Shown: positions 41,601 through 54,142 of the stretch, piece after piece
Numbering within the stretch: position 1 is the first letter of the stretch
How the letters are laid out: every line of letters begins with the position of its first letter
Source of the DNA: Cyanophora paradoxa
Taxonomy: Eukaryota; Glaucocystophyceae; Cyanophorales; Cyanophoraceae
DNA: 64,000 nucleotides
Reading direction: 5' to 3'
Assembly: GCA_004431415.1 (NCBI GenBank)
Contig: QPMI01000096.1
Location: 1-64,000 of the forward strand
The notes under the pieces: generated by a model
What the model was told of the DNA's origin: nothing
The model's input: the letters and a program-made list of their open reading frames with translations, nothing else
Database searches by the model: none
Position numbers and translations under genes: made by a program

Positions 41601-44600
41601 GCTCGCGCTCACGCGCAGCCCGCGGCCGCGGCCGTCCTCCCGGGCCCGTCGGCGCTCGAACTCACGCGCTCGCCCGTGCAGGGAAGCTGGCGGGCGGGCT
41701 GGCGGCGGTGTCGGAGGCGCGCAAGGCAGCTCGGGACCTGTCGTACTCGGGCCCCCGCATCGTGATCGACAAGGAGGCGCCCGTCACCAAGCTCCTCGCC
41801 CTCGACTGCGAAGGTGGACGAAAGATGTCTTTATAATCAACAGAGCATACTTTCGATGCTAAGATTCCGCAGGGGCGCTGCACGTCGGCCTGATGAACTT
41901 CGGCATCACGCTCCGCGTGCCCGTCGCGCGCCCTGTGGCGGCCTGGCTCGGCGGCTACGTCAAGAAGCTGCAGGCGGCGCGCTACGCGGCCCGCTCGGCG
42001 AGCTTCGACGAGAAGCAGGCCGTCTACTACCAGCCGTGGACGGCGGGGTACATGCTCGCGTCGTTCACCAACGCGGCCGGCAAGCCGGCGCGGCCGGCCC
42101 TGTCTAGCCTCGCCGTGACCGATGATGCCGCATTCTTCGACGTGCGATTCTCGATTTTCGCTGAGCTGAGCCGATTTCCGCTGAGCTCGTCGCGACCGCA
42201 GGTCAGCGGGGCGAGCTGCAGCATGGAGACGCTCTCCTCGAGCGGCAAGGGCTACTGCCTCGCGAACCTGGGTTCGAATCCGCTCGACTCCGCTTTTTTT
42301 ACCAGCGTCGCGCCGTGCGCCGATCGGGACTGACCTATTTCTGCGCGCGCAGCGAAGTTCCTGCCGAAGGGCCTGCGGGTGGAGATGGCGCTGGGCCAGT
42401 GCGGCGGCCAAGAGGCCGGCCTCCCCGCCCTCGAGCTCGGCGTCTCGGGCCCCGGCGCCGACCTCTTCACCATGCACAAGGCGCGCCGGCCGCGGCTGCC
42501 TGCTTAACGATTTAAGCTTTTAATTTCAATTATAATCCGGCCACAGCGCACCTGTCACAGTGTGCTCACGAACGCGTGCTCAGGGCTGCGACGCGTCGGC
42601 GGACTGCGGGGGTCAGAACGTGTGCGAGAACGTCGAAGCGGCCCTCGAGGAGGCGGCGGGGCGCCCGGTCGGCTTCATGCGCCTCTACGACCTGGTCTCC
42701 AACGCTGTCTGGGGGTGCGTGTTTGTGTCAACTCTGTGCATATGCATGCCGTGCCTTCGATAATCCGAGCGGCGAGTTCTTTCTCGCAGCAACGGGCCGC
42801 TGCCGGTCCCCACGTCGGATGTCGTGCGCCTCAGCGAGATTAAGATGGCGCCCGCATGCTCCGGATCCACGAATAGCGAATGCACCGTGTGAGTGTCTGT
42901 TTCAACTGAACGCCTTGCCGATTTCGCGGCAGTAGCTGAGCTGCGCGCTCGGCGCCCAGATCTGTGACGGTAGCAAGAAAGCTCACTGTGACAGACTGGT
43001 ACGCTTACATCCCGTTCGACTTCAGCAGACTCGCCATTCGCTTTAAGGATGCCTCCGACAAAATTGTCTCTGTCACGGAAACCGCTTGCGTTTCAAGAAA
43101 TTCTGGCTATGGGAATGTGTACTGTTATCAAAATTACTGTGTCTCCGGACTCCATTGGTTCGACGCCTGCGCTACGGCGACTTCGCGGGCGCAATACAAC
43201 GTCGAGTTTCGCAAGACCACTTATGCGACACGGCCAGTCTATTACTACAGTAATCACCCTGGGCTGTTCAATTCTACGGAGCTGGACACGACCACTGCTA
43301 CCTTCGTAAGCCTCATTTTCTTTTTATTTCCAGTTTTGGACTTGCAATTAATGCAGCTTGATGCAGGCGAACGACACGAGCTCTAGTGGCCAGAGATTCG
43401 AATTCGAAGGCGGCATTTCGGCCGTCGCTAAGGTTGGTCTCGATAATTCGCGCTATTCGTTCGTTTCTTCGCTGTATGAACTGTGCGAATTCAAACAGGT
43501 GGAGCTTGTTGTGCTGCCTGCGTCTGGATCTGGAGATGTCATTGTTGTCGACTCGCGCTCGATTTCGAAACCCGAGACTTCAACCAGCTGTATCAGCAAC
43601 TACAGGTGCGACATTTTATTCAACGTTAAGCTTGAGTCTGCTTAACATCAAGCCTTTAAAATGATGCGCGCAGGACACCTGCCTTTTCCGGGGATTGGGC
43701 CGTCCGCGGAGGAAGATCGCTCAGCGTGTGCTTCCCCACGTGCGCCGACTCTTCCGTCCTGCGTTTCCTACCCGCATTCGAAATTCGTAATTGAGCTCGA
43801 ATCCGCGTTTTCGAAGGTACACTTTATCCGAGGCCTTCAGCAAAAATCTGCTGGCTGTCGTTGGCTTCAAGTCCACTGGCAAATATATGCCTCCATCCTT
43901 GGGATATCCGTCATCGTTCGGCGTATACGTGCGCATACGTGCTCGAGCTGGGGTTGATCTGTCGAATTTAATTTGCGCATGCTGACACCGGTTGAAGTTC
44001 GCAGAGCTCTTGTACAAGCCAGAAGCAGGGCTCTCGATCCTACCGCTTGCGCAGGAGTACTATGTGAGAGGGGAGCTCCGCGCTAGAGCGTGGAGCCGCC
44101 CCGTCGTCACTGTGAACGGCACGAGCAAGTACGGAGATTTCCAGCAGTCTAGCGCGGACACATCTGTCGCGAGCGGGACTATCTATGCATCCTCTTCGCA
44201 GCTAATCGCGCCTGGAACTATCATTCGCTTTTCGTTTGGGAGCTCGGGGTCGTCTGGATGGCTTCCGAACTGCACCATACCCAACTCTCAGGGTTCTTGC
44301 CCCTACCTGCTGCCCACGTACAAGAACGGCACAATCTACATTTCCGTCGAAGGGTGCGCAGAAACAGTACAGACTGAACCTGACGTGTGGCCGTATGACC
44401 ATGAGCAGGTCGTCTCCCGGCACCAGATCTGACCTGCTGCTAGAGCCGTTTGCACTATCACCCTCGGAGTCCGTTGTGCCTGTTGACGGGTTCCAAGGCT
44501 GCAGGTAAAAAGCTGTGTTGAACTACTTGTGGCGCTCGAATTTGTTGACCCGCGCGGCGCCGCGCAGTCTGCATCGGAGCTACAAGGACGGTCAGCTCGG

Positions 44601-47576
44601 AGCCTGGGCGATGTCGTGCCCCTCCTGCTCTTCGCCGGCCGGATACTGGCCCCCGAGCTTGTCCTCCGACTTGGACCCGAGCCTTCGGAATACCTATCCG
44701 GGGCTTTTACCAATGTCGAGGATTGCGACACCGAGCGACTACACGTACCCCACATACGGGTCAGCGGGAGCTTACGGGCTCTCTCCAGCATTCACGTGAC
44801 TTTCGCGCAGGGCTTACGCGGCTTTCGATACCGCAACCAGCTGGTCCAAACTCAACTCGTCTGAGATGGAAAAGGTGTACGACAATCCTTCCTCGTGGCC
44901 GAAGACTCCAGCTTGTACGGATATCACGAAGTTCTGTCCGAGCGGCTCATCTGCACACACATACTACACGGCGAACTGCCCCTCTATAGCACCGACTGCG
45001 CCTTACGTGTTCCACTACCGTCCGTGGAGACCGACGGCGGTGCCGTCCTCATCTTCGAATTCGAGCCCCAATTCGGTGCTGGAGGCTGCAAAGGCGGTTG
45101 GTGCTCTTGTGGGGCCATACATCAGCATCCCAGCCGCGTCGTTCGGGTCTTTGGTCAGCTTGTTTGGTTCTGTGTACACCACGTAAGTTCCGTGTCGCTT
45201 CCGATCGCTCGCACCGCTCTACTGACGCTGCAATACAACTCGCTCGCAGTGGCCTCGGCGGCCGGGTAGGTTACTTCGAACATTCGCGTGTAGTGTACAT
45301 GTGCCGTTGTTGTCGCTCTGCTCAGATGTGCATGTACGCAGGCGTGGACATGGGAGAGGACGTCGGGGGGGAGCTTGCTGTACTCCAACGCGCCGGTGAA
45401 GGGAAGCGGCTCCATCTCTACGGATTCCACCGCTTTCCTGTACGGGCCGGACGCGCACGCGGCGCTGGAGGGCACCTGCCCGGCGACCGCGCCCGCCACT
45501 CCGAGCGCCATCTGGCGCGACATTCTAAACTACCAGGCGCGCGCCTTCTCGTTCGCGCTTCCTCTCTTTGCGCTCACTTCTGTGCGCAGGCGGAGCAGAC
45601 GGGCCGTGCGAAGGCGAAGGAAGCGAAGGCGCGGATCTGCCTGCCGATGTCCCTCGCAGAGGCCGCGCAGTTCGGCGACCCGGCCCGCACCGCCGACGGC
45701 CGCTACATCGTCCTCGGCGTGCGCTGAACCCTCGGCGCCAGCCAGGCTTGCAGTCTCGAGATCTAAAGGCGCGCGCTCCTTGCATGCGCAGGCGTCGAGC
45801 ATCCCGGCGGCGACGCTGTCGATGAACGTCAGCCTTTCTCTCGGCATCTCCAAGTCCGCGCTTCGAATCCGCTCGTACCAACAACATCCGGATCCAGGCC
45901 TTGGCTCACGCGCGAGATCGCAGGGCGGACTTCACGGCGGACAAGCAGAGCGCCTTCCTCGCGGCGATGGCGGCGCAGTTCGGCATCCCGCGCGGCCGCC
46001 TCCGCATCCTGGACATCCTGGAGACAGGGCGCCGCCTGCGGCGCGGCGCGCTGGCGACGAAGGGCATCTCGATCGTGGTGGCCGTCGAGAGCGCCCCGGG
46101 CGCTGACGCCGCCTCGGTCCGCAGTCCGGCATCCGTTCGGTAGACGACGTGAAAGCTGATCGTTCGGGCGCAGGTGACTTCGGCGATCCAGGCGGCGGTG
46201 AACAGCGCCAAGCTGCGCAACGAGACCTTCGCCATCGGCGGCATCTCCGTCAGCGGCGCCCTCGCCTCGGTCCGTCGACGTCGACGTATACGCGCTCGAA
46301 CTGTACTGATCGCGGTCTGTGCGCATGGGTAGATCAACGTTCCTGGTGCAGCGGGGGCGGTTCCAACTGGTGACGACTCTGCCCAGGATATCCGTGCGCT
46401 TCGCTTGAGCTTTGAAGTCGCTGCGTTTCGCTGGCATCGACGCGGGCCTAAATGCGCAGAGCTCATCGCGGATCTGCCGGGGGCGCCCAACGTGTTCGGC
46501 AGCCTCAACGCCACATGCGCCGCGGTCTTCAACTGCACCGCCTGCGCCGACACGTTCGGCCCCCTCGGTACGGCGCCCAGAGCAAGCTCCGCTCAGCTCG
46601 GTCGAAGCTCAAGGCTTGAACCCGACTGCAGGCCGCTGCTCGTGGTGCTCGGGGGCGTGCGTGGCGTCCGCCTTCTGCCCCGCCTCCCTCTCCCCGATCA
46701 ACGACGCCGCCTCCTGCTCCTTCACCAGTGCGCGCTTCATAATCATCGATATCCTCAGCCGGGCGCTCGAACCTTTCCTCACATCTCGTCGTTTTCGCGT
46801 GGCGCAGGCGCCTTCTCGCACCGGTTCGAGACGAAGACGTCGCCGCCCGACAGCTACTTCCAGAGCGACAGCGTCAAGGCCGAGTTCGCGGCCTGGTTCG
46901 AGTCGCTCCTCGGCCTCCAGAGCGGCGCCGTCAAGGTGCGCTAGCATCGCGTTTGATTTCTTATGTTTATATTGCGAGCGTTGTTGAGCGTGGAAATGGC
47001 AGATCCTGACGCTCGTCCGGGGCTCCGTCAACGTAACGGGCGAGGTTGGCCGTTTCAAGCTTTTCGCAGGCGTATCTTTATTCGATTTCACTCGACACCG
47101 ATCTCGTCGCGCAGATCCGCACGGCGGCTTCGGCGGCCACGGCGGAGGCGCTCAAGACGCGGCTCCTGCAGGCCCTCGCCTCGACGACTGCCTCGCGCAC
47201 CATCGGCGGCTTCGAGCTGCTGGCGTCCTGTCCCGCCGCCGGCTGCCCCGGCGCCAACGGCGGCGCCAGCGGCAGCAGCAGCAGCAACGCGGCCATCATC
47301 GGAGGCGTGGTCGGCGGCGTCGGCGGCGCCCTCGTTCTGGTCGCCATCGTCGTCGGCGTCTGGTGCGGGCTGAAGTTCGCTACTTGTTGCGAATCGCTCT
47401 AAACTCGAGCGGCGGGGGCATTCAGGGCCTACCGCAAGAAGGGGGCAAGCGCGAAAGACGCGCGGGTGCAAGACGCAGAGCGGGGCAAGACCCCGGCGGT
47501 GGCTGCGGCGCAGGTGCAGGTGGCCGCGCATCCCGTTCAAGAGACCGCGGGGCGTCCCGACGCCGCGCACTCATGA
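38615..47576 (+). CDS. Very large type I membrane protein, signal peptide to cytoplasmic tail
   Basis: The first exon encodes a signal peptide (MWRSITRGSLPLAALALALV, then LLALAPRGASA; the ATG at 38615 or 38657 is possible). Many short exons follow: KLKDRLKCMMEKEQ, FSWNSWHGTSFPAQDW, VAYDLCPATGLPFLSVNCEG, LSFKACVSTA, LVSSNGVLSINASASETG, FAKDVMKCSTADDKTSCPQV, GALHVGLMNFGITLRVPVAR and CDASADCGGQNVCENVEAAL. The intron 42889-42959 (GTGAGT...CCCAG) joins in phase to VTDWYAYIPFDFSRL, so the two halves form one gene. Later exons include a Cys-rich segment (CSWCSGACVASAFCPASL). A transmembrane helix follows (AIIGGVVGGVGGALVLVAIV), then a basic tail ending at 47576. Many NxT/S sites fit an exported protein. 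No catalytic domain is recognised; some segments look like beta-sandwich or PPC-type modules. Introns include one of about 800 bp of C/T-rich DNA (39745-40540). Confidence 0.6.
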
Positions 47577-49326
47577 GCGCTAGCGCTCCTGCGCGGGCAG
47601 CGCTGACGCATTTACATTGTTAAAACTCGTTCACGTTTTCGCGCGGCCGCGGGCATGCGCGTATACGTAGTGTCGGCAACGGTTTGTATCTAACACATCG
47701 TGCTTCCCATTCATTCGTAAGATGGCGATTCTTTCTTCTTTAAACGTTAGTTGAGGGCCATTAACATGGGTTACATGGCGACATTAATATTGTTGCATAC
47801 TGGAAAAAGTAGCTAGATGCAATTGTCCTGCGCCGCGAATTTCGAATTTCATATGCATTGATTGAATGTACCTCTAAATGAAAATCGTGATGTATATACG
47901 TACGCGTATATATACGTACGGCCACTAGTACTGGGCCAGTCAACGACTCAAAGTTGCAATCATTGAATTGCAAAGCGCGTACAACTATGATCATGATCTG
48001 CTGCTGGAATTCGAAGCTTAAGTGACCTATATAGCTAGGCCTATCGATATAGCTCGAGTCACACTGAGTTGCCATCGCAGGCCCATATGCATGCAGGACC
48101 AGATCTACCCCTGATCTAGATATGTATATATATATATCGATCTGTCGCTATATCATTAGCGCTAGCCGTATTGTCTCGGTGTGTCACAGCGAGCGAATTC
48201 ATTGATCATCGATCTGTCGCTGCCGAACCCACACACGTGCACCAGCCCCCATGGCCACCGAGCGCGCAGCTGCAAGTAGCCTGCAACTGCCGGCCGCGGC
48301 TACCCCTACATGTACAGCTCGCCGCGTGACTTCTCCTTCGATTCCGGCCCCGACGGCCAGTCAACAGAGACCGTCACGGCGTCGAATGGCCCTGCGACGG
48401 CGCCGGCTATCACAACGCTATAGCCTATAGGTCGCAGATTAAGAGACAAGATCTAGATCGCGACGCGGCGGCGCCGGCCCGCCTGTAAATATAAATCGAT
48501 ATCTATCCAATGCATCAGCAGTACTAGTGCAAGCCATCGCTCGCAGATCTAGAGAATCGAATCAATATTAATATAACCATGGACCCGGACATCGCGATCG
48601 ACCTCGCCTCCGCATGTGCAGAGCTGCAGCTGCCTCCATCCCCACGTTATATAACTACCGTTGCAATAATGTGCATGGATCCTGCCGCGGAGATATCGAT
48701 TGAAGGGCATCACACTAGTACTAGTACTCCCCCGGCCCCCCCCGGCCCCCCCCCCCCCCCCCCCCCTGCAGAGATCATCATTTGCATCAGCTGCGCATGC
48801 CCGAACCCTGCAGCCGCCCATGGGGCCAGGTCACCACACGTTCGTGTACGGCCGCGAGCACCCCAATATTAATGTGACCCAACACCGACCGGTACCGCCG
48901 CCCATGCGTATGGCCAGCCCGGCCCGCGCCCGCGCCCCCCCCCCCCCCCCCCCCCCAGGGCCCCCATCCCCCTCCCCTGCCCCCTTCCCGGAGTCCCCCC
49001 TCCCCCCCCTCCCCCCTTCCGGCTGGAGTCCTAGCTATAGCCTATATATAGCCTCGAGCCTGGGACTCTGGGAGCTAGGCTGCCGGCGCCAGCCTAAATT
49101 AAATTGCCAGCTGCAGGCTGAGGCTGCTGCGCATGCTGAGCGCGCGCCCGCGCCGGCCGCGGGCCGCGCCGGCGGGCCGGGCGACGGCTGGCCGCCGCCT
49201 ATAGCTACCGGGCCGGCGCCGGCCCGGCGGCGCCAGCCGCTGAGCCCGCGGCCAGGGGGGGTGGGGGAGGGGGGGGGGGGGGTCATAATCATGATTAAAT
49301 TAAATCATCATGTCATATATATATGG
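47577..49326. other. Gene-free palindrome-rich region
   Basis: No coding exon is recognised. Dense palindromes include ACGTACGCGTATATATACGTACG near 47897-47919, TGCATATGC words and GGCGCC/GCCGGC near 49150-49240. Two poly-C runs (48745-48765, 48935-48957) and a poly-G run (49255-49282) would disturb sequencing. Confidence 0.55.
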
Positions 49327-49691
49327 TGCGCTGAGCGGGATGCGCTAAGCAGTTGGCTAGGCCCAGAGGCGCCCCAAGCAGAGAGGGACAGGCCCGTACA
49401 GCACCGTAGGGCGACGGCAAGCGGGTGCCATTACGTACACAGCAGGCGCAGAGCCGGCGTAAGACAGCAAGTAACAGGTACAGCGTAAGACAGTAAGTAC
49501 AGAGAACAGGGACGAGAACGACAGCCAGCAAGCGAGCGCCGCGCAGGGCAAGCGAGGGCCCAGGGCTAAAATAAGCGGGCCAGTTGGCAACAACGTGGCA
49601 CCAGGAATAGCAGGCTACAAAGGGTACAAGGCAAGGCAAGCTGCCGGCTTAGAGCCGACGACCAGGGCTAGCTGGGAGTCGGAAAGTGGGC
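49327..49691. repeat. 365 bp dispersed repeat, copy 1
   Basis: GCGCTGAGCGGGATGCGCTAA through GGAAAGTGGGCGGCACA recurs at 52279-52645 in the same orientation with essentially one substitution (AAGCAG versus AAGTAG). A hydrophobic frame on the minus strand exists in both copies, but nothing identifies it as a gene. The repeat contains tandem-like CAGCAGG, GTAAGACAG and AAGTACAG words. Confidence 0.92.
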
Positions 49692-50659
49692 GGCACACGC
49701 TTCCCGCTACAAAAAGCCGTCCTCGGCGCTACGAGCTAAAGGCTGAACTAAAGCTGCGTAGGCGAGGCTGAACGGACTACGAGCCACTGGGCCAAAAGCC
49801 GGCTACCGTCCCTGCACAGAAAGCCGTCCTCGGCGCCACAGCGGGCGGGCCAGAGGGGCAAATTAAAATCCATCAGGCCGTCGGCACCAGTATGAGGAAC
49901 TGGGCCCAACAAGGAAAGTTGGGTGAGGGACCCACGACCTGACGCCAGAGCGCGCGGAGCGCCGCCAGCCAACCGGGGGCAAACCCTCTAAATCCCGCCG
50001 GAGGGGAAAACGAGTGCTAGCGCTAGCACTAAGCTCGAATTCGAAACCGGCGCCGCGCCGCAAGCCGCCGGGCTGCGGCGGCGCCGGGTCGAAAGTTCCA
50101 CAGTGTAGAAGGTACTTGATGTAGAATGTAGGAGTGTAGGACCGCAGGCTCGATCAGCAGAGCCGCAGCGGCAGAGTACGCGTTGCGGGCCAAGCTCGGC
50201 GCAGCTTGCCGCATTGCGTTGCCAAGTGACTCGGCCGGCGGAGTCACAAGGCGGGGCGATCGGACAGCACAGTAGAGTGTGCAGCCGCGTACGCGTAGAG
50301 CAGGCAAGCCATGAAGAGTAGAGGCGGCGAGCCAGTCGTACGGGGTCAGGCTCCGCAGCAGCAGCAGGCCACTGGTCGCATCATACAGACCCATCGCCAA
50401 GGATCTTCCACGATCAGACGGGATGGCAAACCACGGACACAGCTATCGAGTCCGCCGGCGTACGCAGATGCAGCGCGTAGCCAGGGCTTAGGCAGGCCAC
50501 CATCGCGGGACAGGAGACAGCATCAGCGCGGCCCGGAATGATCATCGGTGCTCGCGTGATAGTCGTAGGCAAGACGTATGGACCTCTCAGCAGCGGAGAG
50601 TCGCAAGCGGAGGCTTGGTCGGAAGCACCCGGACTAGAGCGCCGGTGCGTGCTGGCTTG

Positions 50660-50815
50660 GTCAGCGTGGAATCACCCACAGCTAAGCAGACCGAAACAGC
50701 GCTGGCGTCCAGCTGGCATCACCCAGCTGCCAGGTTCAACCGATGCACGGGAATCACCCAACGGGCCGACGCAGTCGACGCGCGAGCGTGAAGACTGGTC
50801 GCGGGGCATCACCCA
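50660..50815. repeat. Short irregular repeat (ATCACCCA)
   Basis: ATCACCCA appears four times in about 155 bp (near 50670, 50718, 50752 and 50807), spaced 35-55 bp. The surrounding 49700-51330 has no recognised gene. Confidence 0.6.
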
Positions 50816-51334
50816 GTGCTGCTTGCTGACGCTCTTCAACAGACAGGTCCGCTGTCCGCCGTCCAACTTTAGCTATGGCTGCTCACGTCGTCGTAGGACG
50901 TTCCAGAGCGCATTCTTTACGCTTCTGTTGACCTTCGCCCGCCGGACAGGCCTCGGTCAGACCTCCGCCCGCTGAACAGGCCTCGGTCGCTGATCAAACG
51001 CCCCCGACAGGAAAGAACGACAGTCCGCACACGCGTGAGATGTGCGTGAAGCGACTGACATCTGGCTTGACGAGCTGGACGTCCCGGAGAAGGGCAGCTA
51101 CGTCGTCGGAGCCAGGGCAAGGTCTTGGCATCTTGTCTACCGTCTAGGTGCGACAGCGCGCACAGTAGACTTGACAACAGATAGATGCGCTTCCTCGCAT
51201 AGAGATCGCTGTCAAGTGGAGCTGCGCCGGCTTCCACTGACGCGTACGCAACCCGCAGAGCCGAGAGAGACGCGGAGCCGCACGTCCTCTGGATGCAGGG
51301 TGGAGTCAAGTGGAGTGATCCTCACGAGGGATGC

Positions 51335-51600
51335 CACTCGCCGCCGCTGAGCGTGCCTCGGGAGGTCCGCAGGCGCCACAGCAGCCGTCGTAGGTAAGAC
51401 CTCGGGCGCGTACTGGGGCCATGTTATCCCAGGGGCTTTCACGTCGCAGCGGTTTGACTCCATGCGTTCTTCAGATACACTCGCCACCATTGAGCGTGCC
51501 TCGGGCTAGCCGGAGGTGCCATCGCAGCCGTCGTAGGTGAGACCTCGGGCGCGGACTGGGGCCATGTTATCCCAGGGCATTCACGTCTTGGCGGGCTGAC
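51335..51600. repeat. Two-copy tandem repeat, ~143 bp period
   Basis: CACTCGCC...GAGCGTGCCTCGGG, then GCAGCCGTCGTAGGT, GACCTCGGGCGCG and GGGGCCATGTTATCCCAGGG, occurs from 51335 and again from 51478 with moderate divergence. Confidence 0.88.
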
Positions 51601-52278
51601 TCTGTACTTTCTGCAGAGAGAAAAGATTGATTGACCGGCGCTTCATAGCTGCCTGGCGAGCCTGGCATGTCACGAGCATGCGGGCAACTCGACAAAACAA
51701 GACGACGACGAAAAGAAGGTATGTTTGTGAAGAATACTCATTCAGACAGCTTTTATCATCATACGTCTCACTGCACGTGGACCAGAGAAGAAACGACATG
51801 CCACGACGACAAGAAGATCATCATTCGATCGGCGTCAACACGCAATTCGATCGGATGACAACATGTGTAGATGTAGATGTAGCTGGTGTTGCTCCACATA
51901 CAATACAATACAGTTTCACTCGACATGCGCGCGGGCTGCATCAGCATTTGCTCTTGAGCGCAGCAACGGCACGTTTAGATGACTGCGAGCGCATGCGGCT
52001 CAATAGACGGGTTGGCGGACGCTTCCCACTACAGAAAGAGTGGCGCGCCAGGTCCGTAAGCAAGAAAAGGCGCAGTGGCGGGTGGAAAGGCATGAACCAT
52101 GCGGTTCGTATTGCTAAGCTCTGCCGCATAGGCGCTTCCCACTACAAGAGAGTGGAGGCCGTACGCGCAAGCCGAGGCAAACGATGGCATGCTTGTCCAG
52201 GGGTTCGGGCAAGAGCGCAGCGTTCGTCCCCAGGCATACGAGCTAAAAAGTCGAAGCCCAACGCAGCAGCCCCCATGC

Positions 52279-52645
52279 GCTGAGCGGGATGCGCTAAGTA
52301 GTTGGCTAGGCCCAGAGGCGCCCCAAGCAGAGAGGGACAGGCCCGTACAGCACCGTAGGGCGACGGCAAGCGGGTGCCATTACGTACACAGCAGGCGCAG
52401 AGCCGGCGTAAGACAGCAAGTAACAGGTACAGCGTAAGACAGTAAGTACAGAGAACAGGGACGAGAACGACAGCCAGCAAGCGAGCGCCGCGCAGGGCAA
52501 GCGAGGGCCCAGGGCTAAAATAAGCGGGCCAGTTGGCAACAACGTGGCACCAGGAATAGCAGGCTACAAAGGGTACAAGGCAAGGCAAGCTGCCGGCTTA
52601 GAGCCGACGACCAGGGCTAGCTGGGAGTCGGAAAGTGGGCGGCAC
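52279..52645. repeat. 365 bp dispersed repeat, copy 2
   Basis: Near-identical second copy of 49327-49691. The two copies bracket a 2.6 kb segment that carries the 143 bp tandem repeat and an unrecognised 218-codon frame (51627-52283), so the whole block may be a composite or an element with long terminal direct repeats, although no terminal motifs were found. Confidence 0.92.
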
Positions 52646-53193
52646 AATGGATCCGATGCTCGCGATCGATCGCGAGTCTTCGGAGATTCAAAGGATTCGC
52701 GATCGGAGTCCGAATCTGTCCGATGATCATGATCGGACTCGCGAACTTCGGAACTTCGGAATCGCGAATCGCGGATCAGATCTAGATGATTGGCGATTCG
52801 CGAATCACGAATTCGCGATCGACCCTTGTACTAGTACAGTACTTGTGCTAGGCAGTGTAGTAGGCACTTGCAATTGTCTGCGGCCGCGGGCGGCGCGGCC
52901 GGCGCCGGCGGCGCCTACCTAGTACCTACGCCGCCTAGCGCAGCAGTAGTAGCGCTCGATCGGAATACTAGTAATGAGACGGAACTTGGAAGTTGGAAAT
53001 TGGGCGGGAGTCCGGGACCCACTGGAGGCTGGAGCTGCCTCCGAGCTGGCCAGTGGCCACTGCAGCTGTGGCCAGCCTAGGGCGGCTAGTAGGGCCTAGG
53101 CCGCCTAGCTATACTAGTACTAGTCTAGTAGACCGGGCATATAGGCCTATTAGGCCTAGGAGGCTGTTACCGGTACCCGTAAAACACTTATAA
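52646..53193. other. Dense chain of overlapping palindromes
   Basis: 52650-52830 is built of CGATCG, TCGCGA, GATCATGATC, TTCGAA, GAATTC and AGATCT in nested, mutually complementary order. 53085-53160 alternates TAGGCC, CCTAGG, CTAGTACTAG and GGTACC. No gene is recognised. Confidence 0.65.
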
Positions 53194-53428
53194 TTAATTA
53201 ATGCGCCCGGTATTAATGCATATGCGTTTTTGGACCCGGACCCCTAGTATGGCTAATAATGCGCCCCCGAATTAATGCGTTTTGAAGCTGTTTGGCTGCG
53301 GAAGGTGGGGTACATACTTCAGTTTCTTAGGGTTTCGATAATAATGAATCGATATTAATGCGCCCCCGATTTAATGCGTTTTGCCGGCGGAAAACGCATT
53401 AATTATAATTAGGGGGCGCATTAATTAA
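53194..53428. mobile_element. Candidate 235 bp MITE with 15 bp perfect inverted ends
   Basis: TTAATTAATGCGCCC (53194-53208) is exactly complementary to GGGCGCATTAATTAA (53414-53428). Inside, TTAATGCGCCCCCGA...TTAATGCGTTTT occurs near 53258 and again at about 53356-53383, and the second copy pairs with the right end to form a large hairpin. No transposase is present and no clear target duplication was found beyond possible TA/TTAA. Confidence 0.6.
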
Positions 53429-53444
53429 GTGCGCGCATTACTTA

Positions 53445-53686
53445 TTTTTTTTTGGTGAATTACCGGCCACAGTCTCTAGACACCAGCACTGCGGGGGCTG
53501 CCCAGGGGGCATAAAGACAAAAAAGCAAAATAACTAAGACAAGAGCACGAAGAAAGATAAGACAAAGAGCCAAAATCGACAATAAAAAAGGAAAGACACA
53601 GAGCTCGAAACAGAGCGATAGCGAGAAGAGACGATAAATCGAGCAGATCTAGGGACAGAGGAGAACTGACACGAAGAAGAGCCAGA
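53445..53686 (-). mobile_element. 5'-truncated LINE (family A), 3' end
   Basis: Poly-T, then GGTGAATTACCGGCCACAG and the rest of the family A 3' UTR for about 240 bp, with a few substitutions (CTCGAAACAGAGCG, GGAGAACTG). It ends at AGCCAGA, shorter than the copy at 16246. Confidence 0.88.
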
Positions 53687-54142
53687 CTTAAGTGCTCTAC
53701 CGTACCGGTATACGTAGTACGGTATAGGCCGCGGTGGCCGGTCGGAGCCTGGTCGGTTTGACTCGCGATCGGTTACTAAAGTTAAGAGGCTGCGGAGTCT
53801 ATCTGCTAGGCTACCGGTAGTCTCATATGCATCTGCGGTCAAGGTTCTTAAGTGGTGTACTAGCTACTAGTACCGGTATATATAGTGCTGCTGCACGGCG
53901 CGCGCGAACCGGATCGGAGTCCGACGGTCAACGCTGTTCGAATTCTGTGCCGTGCGAACTCTGAACTTAAAAGAGTCTGAAGCACTTTGAATTCTCTATC
54001 TTTGAGACAACTTCAGACAAGTTTAAGGTACGAATACGTATACGCGGGGCGAGCTCGAGGAGCCGGTACAGTGCCGCAAGGTTTACGTTAACGTTGCTGA
54101 CTTAGCAAACGTGCGCGCACATACGCAGACGCAGACGCTGAG

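Noticed and set aside
49313-49639. Hydrophobic minus-strand frame repeated at 52142-52588
   Set aside because: It is carried by the 365 bp duplicate, and identity of both copies at all codon positions gives no sign of protein selection.
50660-50815. CRISPR-like spacing of ATCACCCA
   Set aside because: Only an 8-base word with irregular spacing and no conserved repeat length; eukaryotic context.
51627-52283. 218-codon plus-strand frame
   Set aside because: No domain, no splice pattern, and its last part enters the repeat-rich block; kept only as a note within the repeat finding.
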